The notes: generated by a model from the sequence alone, not told the origin. Numbered from the stretch's first letter, positions 17,262-26,036 are shown. The stretch: 64,000 bases of DNA from Qipengyuania sp. S6317L1 (GCF_023015615.1 NZ_JALKAJ010000003.1:186001-250000), one strand, 5' to 3'. Numbers and translations are program-made.

Positions 17262-18319
17262 ATGCGCCGGTAAGCCTTTCTCTCAACGCGCGGGCGGTTG
17301 ATCTGGCTGACGCCGCAATGCGCATGCGGCTCGATGGGTTCGTGCAAGAGATGGGCGCAAGTGTCTTTCACAGGCCGAACTGGCTACTTGCTGTCGAGAA
17401 ATCGACTGGCCAACGCGCTGGCGGATTTGTGGTCGAACAACTGGGCGTCATTCAGGGTTGGTTGCCACTGACGGAGGTGCGCTCCCTTCTTTTTGGGAAG
17501 GCTCTTGTTTCCAGCGGCTTTGGCGTGGGTGGCGGCGTATGTGCAGAGCGGCCCGAAGTCGCGGCGAAACTCGCTGGAGCAGCGCAAAACCTTGCCAAGG
17601 CAAAAGGCTTCGCCAGCGTTGAACTGCGTGGCGGCGAGGTGCCCGAAGGGTGGCATGCCATCGCCAACAAGCACTGCGGTTTTGAGCGAGATTTGGCCGA
17701 GGACAATGAAGCGGAGCTTCTCGCTATCCCGCGCAAATCGCGCGCAGAGGTGCGCAAGGGGCTCAAAAACAATCTCGAGGTGCGCGTCGGGCGCTCGTCA
17801 CAGGATTTGGCAGCGCACTACGCCTGCTACTCGCAGAGCGTGCGCAACCTTGGCACACCGGTTTTTCCAAGGGCTCTTTTCAAGCAAATGCTCGAAGCCT
17901 TCCCGGAAGAAAGCGACATCCTCACGATTTCGCGTGATGGTACACCGCTGGCAAGTGTCCTTTCGTTCTACCACGATGGGGCGGTGCTTCCGTTTTGGGG
18001 CGGGGGCAGCTTTGCTGCGAGGGCAGCGCGCGCGAACGAACTCATGTATTTTGAGCTTATGCGCCATGCTCGGCAGCGCGGAATGAAGCGGTTCGACTTC
18101 GGCCGTTCCAAAACCGGAAGCGGACCTGCAAAGTTCAAAAAGAATTGGGGCTTTGATCCTCAACCTCTCGTTTATGGGATGTGGACCGCGCCGGGCGAGG
18201 CGCGACGCGATGTGGACCCAACAAGCGAAGCGTACAGCCGCAAGATCGAACTTTGGAAGAAGCTGCCGCTCCCGATCGCCAATACCATTGGCCCATTCAT
18301 CGCGCGCGGCCTCGCGTGA
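17258..18319 (+). CDS. FemAB-related protein, XrtA/PEP-CTERM-associated
   Basis: The 353-residue product belongs to the FemAB/BioF2 acyl or aminoacyl transferase group. GFVVEQLGVIQGWLPLTEV is in the first GNAT-like half, and RKSRAEVRKGLKN, FWGGGSFAARAARANELMY and FDFGRSKTGSGPAKFKKNWGF in the second, where the donor would bind. It is a second FemAB-like protein besides the one at 6218-7279, but lies in the export operon. It might attach an amino-acyl or acyl group to the polymer or to its lipid carrier, which is inference. Both ends are tightly packed against neighbours. Confidence 0.86.
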   Translation: MNAPVSLSLNARAVDLADAAMRMRLDGFVQEMGASVFHRPNWLLAVEKSTGQRAGGFVVEQLGVIQGWLPLTEVRSLLFGKALVSSGFGVGGGVCAERPEVAAKLAGAAQNLAKAKGFASVELRGGEVPEGWHAIANKHCGFERDLAEDNEAELLAIPRKSRAEVRKGLKNNLEVRVGRSSQDLAAHYACYSQSVRNLGTPVFPRALFKQMLEAFPEESDILTISRDGTPLASVLSFYHDGAVLPFWGGGSFAARAARANELMYFELMRHARQRGMKRFDFGRSKTGSGPAKFKKNWGFDPQPLVYGMWTAPGEARRDVDPTSEAYSRKIELWKKLPLPIANTIGPFIARGLA

Positions 18320-18331
18320 GGGAACGCTTCG

Positions 18332-19555
18332 ATGGGTGAAATCCTCTTTCTTGCACACCGCGTGCCGTTCCCGCCCAATCGCGGGGACAAGATTCGCAGC
18401 TCTAACCTTCTTAAAAAGCTCGCCAAGCTAGCCCCGGTTCACGTGGGCTGTTTTGCCGAGAGTACCGAAGACAGGGAAGGAGCCAAAGAGGTCGCCTCGC
18501 TTGCCGCTTCGCACTGTGTCGTCAATCGGACCAAGCCGCTTGTTTCGGCCGGCGTCGAAGCGGTGCTTTCAGGAAAGCCTGTAAGCCTCACTGCCTTTCA
18601 TTCGTCCCGGATAGAAAACTGGGTGCGCAAAACAATCTCCTCGCGCCCTATCACCACGATCTTCGTTTTTTCGGGGCAGATGGGCCAATACATCCCCGAA
18701 GACTTCAAAGGCCGGGTGGTGATTGACCTGTGCGATGTCGATAGCGCCAAGTTTGAAAATTACGCCTCCGCAGGTCAGCGCGTGTGGCTCAACTCTCGTG
18801 AAGGGCGGCTGTTGGCACGCGAGGAAGAGCGTTTGGCGAAGCGGGCCGATGCAACGATCCTGATTAGCGAAAACGAGGCTGATCTTTTCTGCTCGCGGCT
18901 CTCGGAGCCTGAGAAGGTGAATGTTCAGGTCATCGGCAATGGCATCGATACTGATTTCTTCGATCCCTCACTCTCCACGCCCCACGCCGATCTTGAGGCC
19001 AGATCCGGACCGCATTTCGTATTCACCGGACAAATGGATTATCCACCAAACGAGCAGGCTGCGTTATGGGCGATTGGGTCGTTCTGGGCTGACTACAATG
19101 CCGAGAACCCCGATGCTGAAATCCATGTTGTCGGGCGCAACCCGACCAGGCGGCTGCAAGACAAGGACGGGCAGGGTGCCACGATCTGGGGAGAGGTCCC
19201 TGATGTGCGCCCTTTCATTGCCGCTGCTGACTGCGTCGTGGTGCCGCTATCGATCGCGCGCGGGGTTCAGAACAAAGTGCTGGAGGCTATGGCAATGGCG
19301 CGCCCCGTATTGCTGACCAAGCAAGCGGCGACCGGCATTGATGCGGTCGATGGCAAACACTGGATGCTGTGCGAAGACAGACCCGAGGCGATGGCCGCGC
19401 GGATTGATGCCCTGCGCGCCAATCCCGACGCCGCGAAAGCCATGGGGAAGGCGGCACGGCAATTCGTTCTCGATCACCACAATTGGGATGCCATGCTCGC
19501 CCCGCTAGAAGCGCTTATCGATCTGCGCCACGTGGAAGCCCGCGATGCCGCCTGA
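18332..19555 (+). CDS. Glycosyltransferase (sugar transferase), XrtA/PEP-CTERM-associated
   Basis: This 407-residue GT-B family 4 glycosyltransferase starts with ILFLAHRVPFPPNRGDKIRS, a signature of the XrtA-linked sugar transferase. The C-terminal nucleotide-sugar domain shows FVFTGQMDYPPNEQA, VVGRNPTRRL, DVRPFIAAADCVVVPL and RGVQNKVLEAMAMARPV, which includes the glutamates that bind the donor. It would add one sugar to the growing lipid-linked unit. No priming transferase or other glycosyltransferase is visible in the window, so the rest of the glycan must be built elsewhere. It overlaps the exosortase gene by 11 bases. Confidence 0.9.
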   Translation: MGEILFLAHRVPFPPNRGDKIRSSNLLKKLAKLAPVHVGCFAESTEDREGAKEVASLAASHCVVNRTKPLVSAGVEAVLSGKPVSLTAFHSSRIENWVRKTISSRPITTIFVFSGQMGQYIPEDFKGRVVIDLCDVDSAKFENYASAGQRVWLNSREGRLLAREEERLAKRADATILISENEADLFCSRLSEPEKVNVQVIGNGIDTDFFDPSLSTPHADLEARSGPHFVFTGQMDYPPNEQAALWAIGSFWADYNAENPDAEIHVVGRNPTRRLQDKDGQGATIWGEVPDVRPFIAAADCVVVPLSIARGVQNKVLEAMAMARPVLLTKQAATGIDAVDGKHWMLCEDRPEAMAARIDALRANPDAAKAMGKAARQFVLDHHNWDAMLAPLEALIDLRHVEARDAA

Positions 19556-20576
19556 AACGACATTTAGTCCCGCGTCAAAACAAGCCGTTTTCTCTCGGAT
19601 CAGCCCCAAGTGGCGCGAGGCTCTGGTCGTTCTCATCCTTGGCGCTTTGGCAAGTGTTGTTGTTACCATTCGCGAATGGGCAGAGATGCTGCACCAGTGG
19701 TGGAATATCGACACCTATTCCCACATTCTCCTCATTCCGATCATCATCGGCTGGCTCGTTGCGCTCAAGGCGAGCGAGTTGGCTAAACTCGCTCCAAGAC
19801 CTTGGTTACCGGGTCTGGGTGTGGTCGCCCTGGGGCTTTCGCTTTGGCTTATAGGGCGTGTCACCGAGACAAATCTGATCGCCCACGCTGGCGCTGTGGG
19901 AACGCTTCAGGGCATCGTTATCGCTGTGTTGGGACCAAGAGTGTGCACGGTGATTGCGCTTCCCTTGTGTTTCGGGGTTTTCCTAGTGCCATTTGGCGAC
20001 GAAATCATCGAGCCCTTGCAAGTTGTCACCGCCGAGATAGCCATTTGGCTCACCCACTTAAGCGGCATCCCCGCTTTTTCGGACGGCATCTATATCGATA
20101 CGCCCGTGGGCCTTTTCATTGTTGCCGAGGCGTGTTCGGGCGTGCGCTTTCTTATCGCGATGATCACCCTTTCGGTCTTGGTCGCTTATACCCGTTTCAC
20201 CAGTTGGTCCCGAAGAGCCGCTTTCATGGTGGCCTCAATCATTGTCCCGGTTGTCGCAAATGGCGTCCGGGCATGGGGCACCATCTATATCGCGCAATCC
20301 CAAGGCGTCGACTTCGCGGCAGGCTTTGACCACGTTTTTTACGGCTGGTTTTTCTTCGCCTTCGTTGTCGTCCTCATCCTCGGCTGTGCGTGGCGCTATT
20401 TCGAGCGCGATCCCGAAGACTACGGCTGGCGTGCCGAAGAAGTGCTGAGCTTTGCGATATTAGACCGTTTTGCAGGTCCCAACACACCGTCTGCATCGAT
20501 CCTGGCTGGCATCCTCGCGTTTTGTATTCTTGCAGGCGGCGCGGCGGTGATTGCTGGCTCTGCGGCAATAGGGTAG
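19545..20576 (+). CDS. xrtA: Exosortase A (XrtA), PEP-CTERM sorting transpeptidase
   Basis: The 343-residue polytopic membrane protein would cleave proteins bearing a C-terminal PEP-CTERM signal and transfer them to another acceptor. About eight membrane segments are evident. The catalytic triad is complete: Cys197 in EACSGVR, Arg242 in NGVRAWG and His263 in FDHVFYGW. Many XrtA proteins continue into an EpsI domain; here the gene stops about 50 residues after the last core segment and the next gene begins 10 bases later, so EpsI is absent. No PEP-CTERM substrate is encoded in the window. Confidence 0.95.
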   Translation: MPPETTFSPASKQAVFSRISPKWREALVVLILGALASVVVTIREWAEMLHQWWNIDTYSHILLIPIIIGWLVALKASELAKLAPRPWLPGLGVVALGLSLWLIGRVTETNLIAHAGAVGTLQGIVIAVLGPRVCTVIALPLCFGVFLVPFGDEIIEPLQVVTAEIAIWLTHLSGIPAFSDGIYIDTPVGLFIVAEACSGVRFLIAMITLSVLVAYTRFTSWSRRAAFMVASIIVPVVANGVRAWGTIYIAQSQGVDFAAGFDHVFYGWFFFAFVVVLILGCAWRYFERDPEDYGWRAEEVLSFAILDRFAGPNTPSASILAGILAFCILAGGAAVIAGSAAIG

Positions 20577-20586
20577 CGCGTTCAAC

Positions 20587-22485
20587 ATGTGCGGGATCGC
20601 GGGGATATTTCATCGAGAGACGCTTAAGCCGGTCGATCCTGCTCGGGTCGAGCGGATGTGCGATGCTATGGTGCATCGAGGGCCGGATGGGGCAGGGGTC
20701 TGGACCGAGCGTGGCGTGGGTCTCGGGCATCGCCGCCTTTCCATCATCGACCTTGAGGGATCGCCTCAGCCGATGGTCTCAACCGATGGCAGGGCGGTGA
20801 TCGTTTTCAACGGCGAGATCTATAACTTCCGCGAACTTCGCGCCCGGCTGGAGCGAGAAGGGGCGCAGTTGCGAACCTCTGGCGATACCGAGGTCATTCT
20901 CGCCGCCTGGCAGCGTTGGGGCCCTGATTGCCTCTCGCGCCTTGATGGCATGTTCGCCTTTGCAATTTATGATTTGGAGCGGCGGCAGCTTTTTCTGGCG
21001 CGCGATCGGCTTGGCGTAAAACCGCTCTTTCTCTCGCACCTTTCCGATGGCAGCCTGATTTTTGCTTCCGAGCTCAAGGGGCTTTTGGCGCACCCAATGA
21101 TGCGCCGACGGATCAATCCGCAGGCAATCGAGGCCTATATGACCTGGGGCTATGTGCCTGATAGCCATTCCATCCTCGATGGGGTGACGAAGTTGCAAGC
21201 CGGCCATTTTCTGTTGCTCGAACACGGCAAGCCGATGCCCGCACAACGACGTTGGTGGGACATCAGTTTCGAGAAGCGGGCAAAAGGCAAGGAAGCCGAT
21301 CTTTCCGCTGAACTTGTGCATTTGCTTCGAGAGGCGGTGCAATCGCGCATGGTAGCAGACGTGCCGCTTGGCGCGTTTCTGTCGGGCGGGGTCGATTCAT
21401 CTAGCGTCGTCGCCTTGATGAGCGAGGCGAGCCCTCAGCCAGTCCGCACCTGCTCGATAGGTTTCGATGTCGAAGCGTTGGATGAGACCAGTTACGCCGA
21501 GATGATCGCAAAGCAATTCGGCACTTCGCACGAGGCACGCGTGGTGAGCCAGAATGATTTTGGAGACATCGACAGGCTCGCTGCCATGTTTGATGAGCCG
21601 TTTGCCGATGCTTCTGCTCTGCCAACATGGCGGGTGTGCCAATTGGCGCGCGAGAAGGTCACCGTGGCGCTTTCCGGAGATGGCGCAGACGAGGCATTCG
21701 CTGGTTACAGGCGACAGGTTTTCCATCAGGGTGAAGAGCGAGTGCGCTCGCTTCTGCCAGCAGGTTTACGGCAACCATTGTTCGGCGGGCTTGGCCGATT
21801 CTGGCCAAAGGCCGATTGGGCGCCGCGCCCCTTGAGGGCAAAGACCACTTTCCTCTCACTGGCTCAGAGTGGGGAGGAGGGCTACGCAAACGCCTTAAGC
21901 GTCACCACGCCTGACCTGCGCTCAAAGCTTTTTACGCCGAAATTTGCTTCGCACCTTGGCGGGTTTTGCGCCGAAGAAGAACTCATTGATCTGATGAAGA
22001 ACGCGCCCGCGAGATCGGGGCTGGACCGCGCGCAGTATGCCGACCTTACATTCTGGCTGCCGGGCGACATCCTCACCAAGGTTGACCGCACAAGCATGGC
22101 GGTGAGCCTTGAAGCGCGTGAACCTTTGCTCGACCATCGCCTTGTGGAGTTCGCGGCCAAACTTCCTGAAAGTATGCGCGTGCGTTCGGGGACGGGTAAG
22201 TATCTGCTCAAGAAGTGTATGGAGCGCTATCTTCCGAGGGACGTCCTCTACCGGCCAAAACAAGGGTTTGTGACCCCTATCGCCAATTGGATGCGGGGGC
22301 CATTGGCCGGTGAAATCCGGGCGATCGCATCGCGTTCTTCGCTTGTACAGGCGGGGTGGGTCAATCCCGCTTTCGTGACGCAAATGGCCGATGCCCACAT
22401 CGCCGGACGAAGCGATTATTCGCGCACCCTGTGGCAAATGTTGATGCTTGAAAAATCATTGAAGGCTATGGGCGCACAACCTTGA
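20587..22485 (+). CDS. XrtA-system amidotransferase 1 (asparagine synthase family)
   Basis: The 632-residue protein has a class II glutamine amidotransferase domain with nucleophile Cys2 (MCGIAGIF) and an asparagine-synthase ATP-pyrophosphatase domain with the PP-loop FLSGGVDSSSVVALM near residue 265. GDGADEAFAGYRR and LPGDILTKVDRTSMA are further conserved sites. It would move ammonia from glutamine to a carboxylate, in this context probably on a sugar acid or peptide component of the polymer rather than free aspartate. It is the last gene of the export operon. True asparagine synthetase activity cannot be excluded. Confidence 0.92.
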   Translation: MCGIAGIFHRETLKPVDPARVERMCDAMVHRGPDGAGVWTERGVGLGHRRLSIIDLEGSPQPMVSTDGRAVIVFNGEIYNFRELRARLEREGAQLRTSGDTEVILAAWQRWGPDCLSRLDGMFAFAIYDLERRQLFLARDRLGVKPLFLSHLSDGSLIFASELKGLLAHPMMRRRINPQAIEAYMTWGYVPDSHSILDGVTKLQAGHFLLLEHGKPMPAQRRWWDISFEKRAKGKEADLSAELVHLLREAVQSRMVADVPLGAFLSGGVDSSSVVALMSEASPQPVRTCSIGFDVEALDETSYAEMIAKQFGTSHEARVVSQNDFGDIDRLAAMFDEPFADASALPTWRVCQLAREKVTVALSGDGADEAFAGYRRQVFHQGEERVRSLLPAGLRQPLFGGLGRFWPKADWAPRPLRAKTTFLSLAQSGEEGYANALSVTTPDLRSKLFTPKFASHLGGFCAEEELIDLMKNAPARSGLDRAQYADLTFWLPGDILTKVDRTSMAVSLEAREPLLDHRLVEFAAKLPESMRVRSGTGKYLLKKCMERYLPRDVLYRPKQGFVTPIANWMRGPLAGEIRAIASRSSLVQAGWVNPAFVTQMADAHIAGRSDYSRTLWQMLMLEKSLKAMGAQP

Positions 22486-22492
22486 TTATCCT

Positions 22493-22513
22493 CCGATTTT
22501 GCGGTCGGCTTTT
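22493..22513 (+). terminator. Weak hairpin with T-run after the amidotransferase
   Basis: CCGA and TCGG flank an eight-base loop and are followed by CTTTTAG. The stem is only four pairs, so this is a marginal terminator candidate for the export operon. Confidence 0.3.
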
Positions 22514-22714
22514 AGTTAACTTGTGAAACAATATAACATTCGCGTGTCCCATTTTGTCACACTTGGGTTCAAGACTGTCCAAACTTGCGAAATATCTATT
22601 TGCAAAATTATGCAAAATCGGACTATTTTACATCCATCGCGGTTCAAAGAAGACTGCGAAAGCTGCTAAGACATGAGTCTGGCGGGTCGTGAAACAAGTC
22701 CGGAGAATGGTGCG
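22514..22714 (+). promoter_or_regulatory. AT-rich promoter region with phased direct repeats upstream of the RpfF-like gene
   Basis: This stretch is far more AT-rich than its flanks. TATAAC at 22532-22537 is a -10 candidate with no good -35. TGCAAAAT occurs at 22601-22608 and again at 22611-22618, exactly one helical turn apart, and TTTGCAAA at 22599-22606 is palindromic. A transcription-factor site is plausible. GGAG at 22702-22705 is the ribosome site that favours ATG 22715. Confidence 0.45.
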
Positions 22715-23638
22715 ATGGACAGTAGTGCGGGAAATCCTCTCCCCTATTCAGGCGAAGAGGATACTCTTGCCGAAAGTATTCTGAACAATTCCGTGCCCGG
22801 CGGATTGTTCGAACTCCGAGAGCTTGATGTCCTTTACGATGACCAATCGGCGGCCTTGTGGACTTTTATGCGTCCGGAAGGCAGGCCAAGTTTTACGCCT
22901 ACCATGCTCAAAGACTTCGAGCGCTGGCAAGACCTCATCTCCGATGGCTTTGGCGAAGAGAAGGTTCCGCTTCGCTATCTCATCCTCGGCAGCCGATCGC
23001 AGGATGTGTTTTGCTTCGGCGGCGATCTTGAACTGTTTCAACATCTGATTCGCACCCGGGATCGCGCCGGTCTGGTCAAATATGGCCACCGGTGCTGTGC
23101 AATTCTGGAACGCAATGTCCGCTCACTCGATCTGCCGATGCTGACAATCGGGCTCGTGCAGGGCGCGGCTCTTGGCGGTGGTTTCGAAGCCCTGCTTTCG
23201 TTTGATTATATCATTGCCGAACGCCACGCGACGTTTGGCCTGCCTGAGATCATGTTTGGTCTCTATCCGGGTATGGGTGCCCATGTATTCCTCGCCCGAA
23301 AGCTGGGCACGGCAATGGCCGAGCGCATCATTTTGTCGAACAAGACCTACACCGCACAAGAATTGTACGACCTTGGTCTGGTCCATCAGATCGCAGAGCC
23401 GGGTGAGGGCGTGAGTGCGGTTCGCGAGTTCATCAGCAAATCGGAGCGTCGCCACTCTGGCCTAGCTGGGGCACACCAAGCGACCAAGATGGTCTGGCCG
23501 GTCAAACTCGACGAATTGAACGCAATTACCGAGCTTTGGGCCGATACCGCGCTCAAATTGTCAGAGCAGGATCTGAAGGTGATGAGCCGACTGGTAGCAG
23601 CGCAAGCGCGCCTCGCTGATCGGCTTGCCGCAGCATAA
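22715..23638 (+). CDS. Crotonase-fold enzyme resembling the DSF synthase RpfF
   Basis: The product is an enoyl-CoA hydratase/isomerase superfamily protein. Two glutamates, Glu158 in GGGFEALLS and Glu178 in GLPEIMFGLYPGMGAH, are 20 residues apart, matching Glu141 and Glu161 known from Xanthomonas RpfF. The flanking GLVQGAALGGGFEA and LYPGMGA blocks are close to RpfF as I remember it. RpfF turns 3-hydroxyacyl-ACP into cis-2-unsaturated fatty-acid signals through dehydratase and thioesterase activity. ATG 22715 has a clear ribosome site; ATG 22673 adds 14 residues. No rpfC or rpfG partner is adjacent. A generic hydratase is the alternative. Confidence 0.78.
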   Translation: MDSSAGNPLPYSGEEDTLAESILNNSVPGGLFELRELDVLYDDQSAALWTFMRPEGRPSFTPTMLKDFERWQDLISDGFGEEKVPLRYLILGSRSQDVFCFGGDLELFQHLIRTRDRAGLVKYGHRCCAILERNVRSLDLPMLTIGLVQGAALGGGFEALLSFDYIIAERHATFGLPEIMFGLYPGMGAHVFLARKLGTAMAERIILSNKTYTAQELYDLGLVHQIAEPGEGVSAVREFISKSERRHSGLAGAHQATKMVWPVKLDELNAITELWADTALKLSEQDLKVMSRLVAAQARLADRLAAA

Positions 23639-23644
23639 TCGAGT

Positions 23645-24766
23645 TTAGTCAGACGCTCCGTCGCTTCCATGGCCAAGCGCCATGTATTCGTCGCTCTGCA
23701 TCTCGTTAAGACGGCTCACTGTCCTTTCAAACTCGAAGCTGCCATCACCTGACTGGTAGAGTGCCTCGGGCTTGGTCGCAGCGGTCGCGAAAAGCTTCAC
23801 GCGGTGTTCGTAAAGTGCATCAATCAGTGTCACAAAGCGCGCCGCTTCATTCCTGTTTTCAGGGCCCATCTGCGGGATCCCGACGATGATGACAGTGTGA
23901 TACTCGCGTGCAATCGCGAGATAATCGGGCGCCCCGCGTGCGTCATGGCACAGGCGCTTAAAGCTGAAAACCGCGACACCTTTCAGAGATTTGGGGACGT
24001 GCATCGTCCGTTTCGAGCCAACTGCAAGCTCGCCCGAAGGGACGTTTTCTGCATCTTCAGGATCGAAATCGGTGAGCCGGAAGAACACCTCACGCACGCG
24101 CGCGGTCGCCTCGTCACCCAGGGGCGAATACCAGCTATTGAGCCCGCCTATCCGATCAAGCCGGTAGTCGGTCGGGCCGTCAAGCGTGAGCACATCAAGC
24201 TCGGCCTCTATCAAATCGATAAAGGGCAGGAAGTGTTCGCGGTTGAGCCCGTCTTTATAAAGCTCGCTCGGCGCACGGTTGGATGTAGTGACAATGGTGA
24301 CGCCTTGCTCCATGATGAGCTGGGTAAAAAGCCGGCTCATTATCATCGCGTCGGCCGAATTGGTCACCACCATTTCGTCAAAAGCGAGCACTCTAACCCT
24401 GTCGGCAAGCTTTGCGGCAACGGGTGGAATGGGATCGCCTGCGTGCGTCTTGCGCGCCTCGCGCATTTCGGCGTGCACTTCTTGCATAAAGGCGTGGAAG
24501 TGCACGCGTCGTTTCTCGGCAATGCTCAGGCTTTCGTGGAACAGGTCCATCAACATGGACTTGCCGCGTCCCACTCCGCCCACCATGTACACACCTTCGG
24601 CGCGCGCAGGTTTGCTTGCGAAGAATTGCGCGAGAAGTCCGCCGGGTTTTTCGGCCTCCAGCTCTTTTTGCAGCCGGTCTAGCCGGGCCGCAGCGCGTCT
24701 TTGGTCGGGGTCTTCGCGAAGCTCGCCATTGGCAATAAGCTGTTCGTATCGCGCAAGGGTGCCCAT
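23645..24766 (-). CDS. zapE: Cell division protein ZapE (AFG1-like ATPase)
   Basis: The 373-residue P-loop ATPase of the AFG1/ZapE family shows Walker A GGVGRGKSM near residue 65, and RVHFHAFMQEVHAEM and LAFDEMVVTNSADAMI (Walker B and sensor region). FRLTDFDPEDAENVP and FSFKRLCHDARGAPDYL follow. ZapE destabilises or regulates FtsZ rings in other bacteria; mitochondrial AFG1 works in respiratory-protein turnover. It lies at the end of an operon with a thioesterase and sdhB and overlaps the thioesterase by one base. It converges on the crotonase gene with a gap of only six bases. Confidence 0.93.
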   Translation of the reverse strand: MGTLARYEQLIANGELREDPDQRRAAARLDRLQKELEAEKPGGLLAQFFASKPARAEGVYMVGGVGRGKSMLMDLFHESLSIAEKRRVHFHAFMQEVHAEMREARKTHAGDPIPPVAAKLADRVRVLAFDEMVVTNSADAMIMSRLFTQLIMEQGVTIVTTSNRAPSELYKDGLNREHFLPFIDLIEAELDVLTLDGPTDYRLDRIGGLNSWYSPLGDEATARVREVFFRLTDFDPEDAENVPSGELAVGSKRTMHVPKSLKGVAVFSFKRLCHDARGAPDYLAIAREYHTVIIVGIPQMGPENRNEAARFVTLIDALYEHRVKLFATAATKPEALYQSGDGSFEFERTVSRLNEMQSDEYMALGHGSDGASD

Positions 24767-25251
24767 TAAGATTGGCCGACGGCGCGGGTGCTCGAAAATT
24801 TGCGAACGATGCCCGAATGCGAGGCAACCACGTTGTCGCCTTGCACCACCTGCCCCCGTACAAAAACAAGCTTGCCAGTTTCGCGCACGATTTCGTTTAC
24901 CGCATCAAGTGGTAGCGCAGGGTCACCACCGCCGACGAACTGCGTCGACAATTCCAGTGTGACCGATGGGCCTGCATCTCCGCCGCCGATCATATGCATG
25001 GTCGTGAACATCGATATGTCGATCAGCGACAGGCTGATCGCGCCGTGGATCATGCCCTGCAGGTTTTCGTGCCGCCGTTCGGGAAACATGCGCAGCCGCG
25101 CCTTACCATCGTCGTCGACACGGGTGATGAGATGGCCCATCACCGCGCCGTTGAAAATGGTTTTATCCTTGATGTTCCACTGCCTCCAACCGGGATTATC
25201 CGGGCAGGGGCCGTCGTCGAAATACTGTTCGCGCAGGGACATTGCAGCCAA
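24766..25251 (-). CDS. PaaI-type hotdog thioesterase
   Basis: The 161-residue protein has the hotdog-fold acyl-CoA thioesterase pattern ENLQGMIHGAISLSLIDISM, with the oxyanion HG and a downstream aspartate typical of PaaI/YdiI-like enzymes, and a C-terminal VQGDNVVASHSGIVRKF strand. It hydrolyses an acyl- or aryl-CoA of unknown identity. It sits between sdhB and zapE, separated from sdhB by two bases, so the three are probably co-transcribed. A role in the succinate dehydrogenase step is not implied by the family. Confidence 0.86.
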   Translation of the reverse strand: MAAMSLREQYFDDGPCPDNPGWRQWNIKDKTIFNGAVMGHLITRVDDDGKARLRMFPERRHENLQGMIHGAISLSLIDISMFTTMHMIGGGDAGPSVTLELSTQFVGGGDPALPLDAVNEIVRETGKLVFVRGQVVQGDNVVASHSGIVRKFSSTRAVGQS

Positions 25252-25253
25252 AT

Positions 25254-26036
25254 TTAGATGGCGCGTTCGGCCATCATCTTCTTGGTCTCAGCAATCGCCT
25301 TGGCTGGCGACAGGCCCTTGGGACACACATTCGCGCAGTTCATGATAGTGTGACAACGATAAAGGCGGAACGGGTCTTCGAGTTCGTTCAGGCGCTCACC
25401 CGTCATCTCGTCACGGCTATCCGCGAGCCAGCGGTACGCCTGAAGCAGGATAGCAGGGCCAAGAAACTTGTCCGAGTTCCACCAGTATGACGGGCACGAG
25501 GTCGAGCAGCAGGCGCACAAGATGCACTCGTAAAGACCGTCCAGCTTCTCACGCTCGGCCGGGCTTTGCAGACGTTCTTTGCCAGATGGCGTCGTGCTGA
25601 CCGTTTGCAGCCAAGGCTTGATCGAGGCGTATTGCGCATAGAAGTGTGTGAAATCCGGCACGAGGTCCTTGATCACATCCATGTGCGGCAGAGGGGTGAT
25701 ACGAATCTCGCCCTTCAGATCCTCAATCGCTGTGGTGCAGGCAAGGCCGTTCTTGCCGTTCAAGTTCATCGAACACGACCCGCAAATCCCCTCGCGGCAC
25801 GAGCGACGGAAGGTTAGAGTGGGGTCGATTTCGTTCTTGATCTTGAACAGTGCGTCCAGAACCATGGGACCGCATTCATCAAGGTCGATTTCGAACTTGT
25901 CATAGCGCGGGTTATCACCCGTGTCGGGATCGTAGCGGTAAATCTTGAACGATTTCACCCGTGAGCCACCTGAGGCTTTGTGAACCTTGCCGGTGCTTTT
26001 GATTTTTGAATTTTTCGGCAGCGTGAAAGTCGCCAT
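25254..26036 (-). CDS. sdhB: Succinate dehydrogenase iron-sulfur subunit
   Basis: This 260-residue subunit passes electrons from the flavoprotein SdhA to quinone in complex II on the cytoplasmic face of the inner membrane. Ligands for all three clusters are visible: [10 protein letters not shown] plus a later C for 2Fe-2[13 protein letters not shown] for 4Fe-4S and [14 protein letters not shown] for 3Fe-4S. N-terminal [19 protein letters not shown] is the ferredoxin-like fold. sdhA, sdhC and sdhD are not upstream: a 263-base gap and a divergent oxidoreductase lie there. It starts the sdhB-thioesterase-zapE transcription unit. Confidence 0.96.
   Translation of the reverse strand: MATFTLPKNSKIKSTGKVHKASGGSRVKSFKIYRYDPDTGDNPRYDKFEIDLDECGPMVLDALFKIKNEIDPTLTFRRSCREGICGSCSMNLNGKNGLACTTAIEDLKGEIRITPLPHMDVIKDLVPDFTHFYAQYASIKPWLQTVSTTPSGKERLQSPAEREKLDGLYECILCACCSTSCPSYWWNSDKFLGPAILLQAYRWLADSRDEMTGERLNELEDPFRLYRCHTIMNCANVCPKGLSPAKAIAETKKMMAERAI

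Noticed and set aside
23804-24682. A 292-residue plus-strand frame opposite zapE.
   Set aside because: Shadow of zapE; composition is not protein-like.
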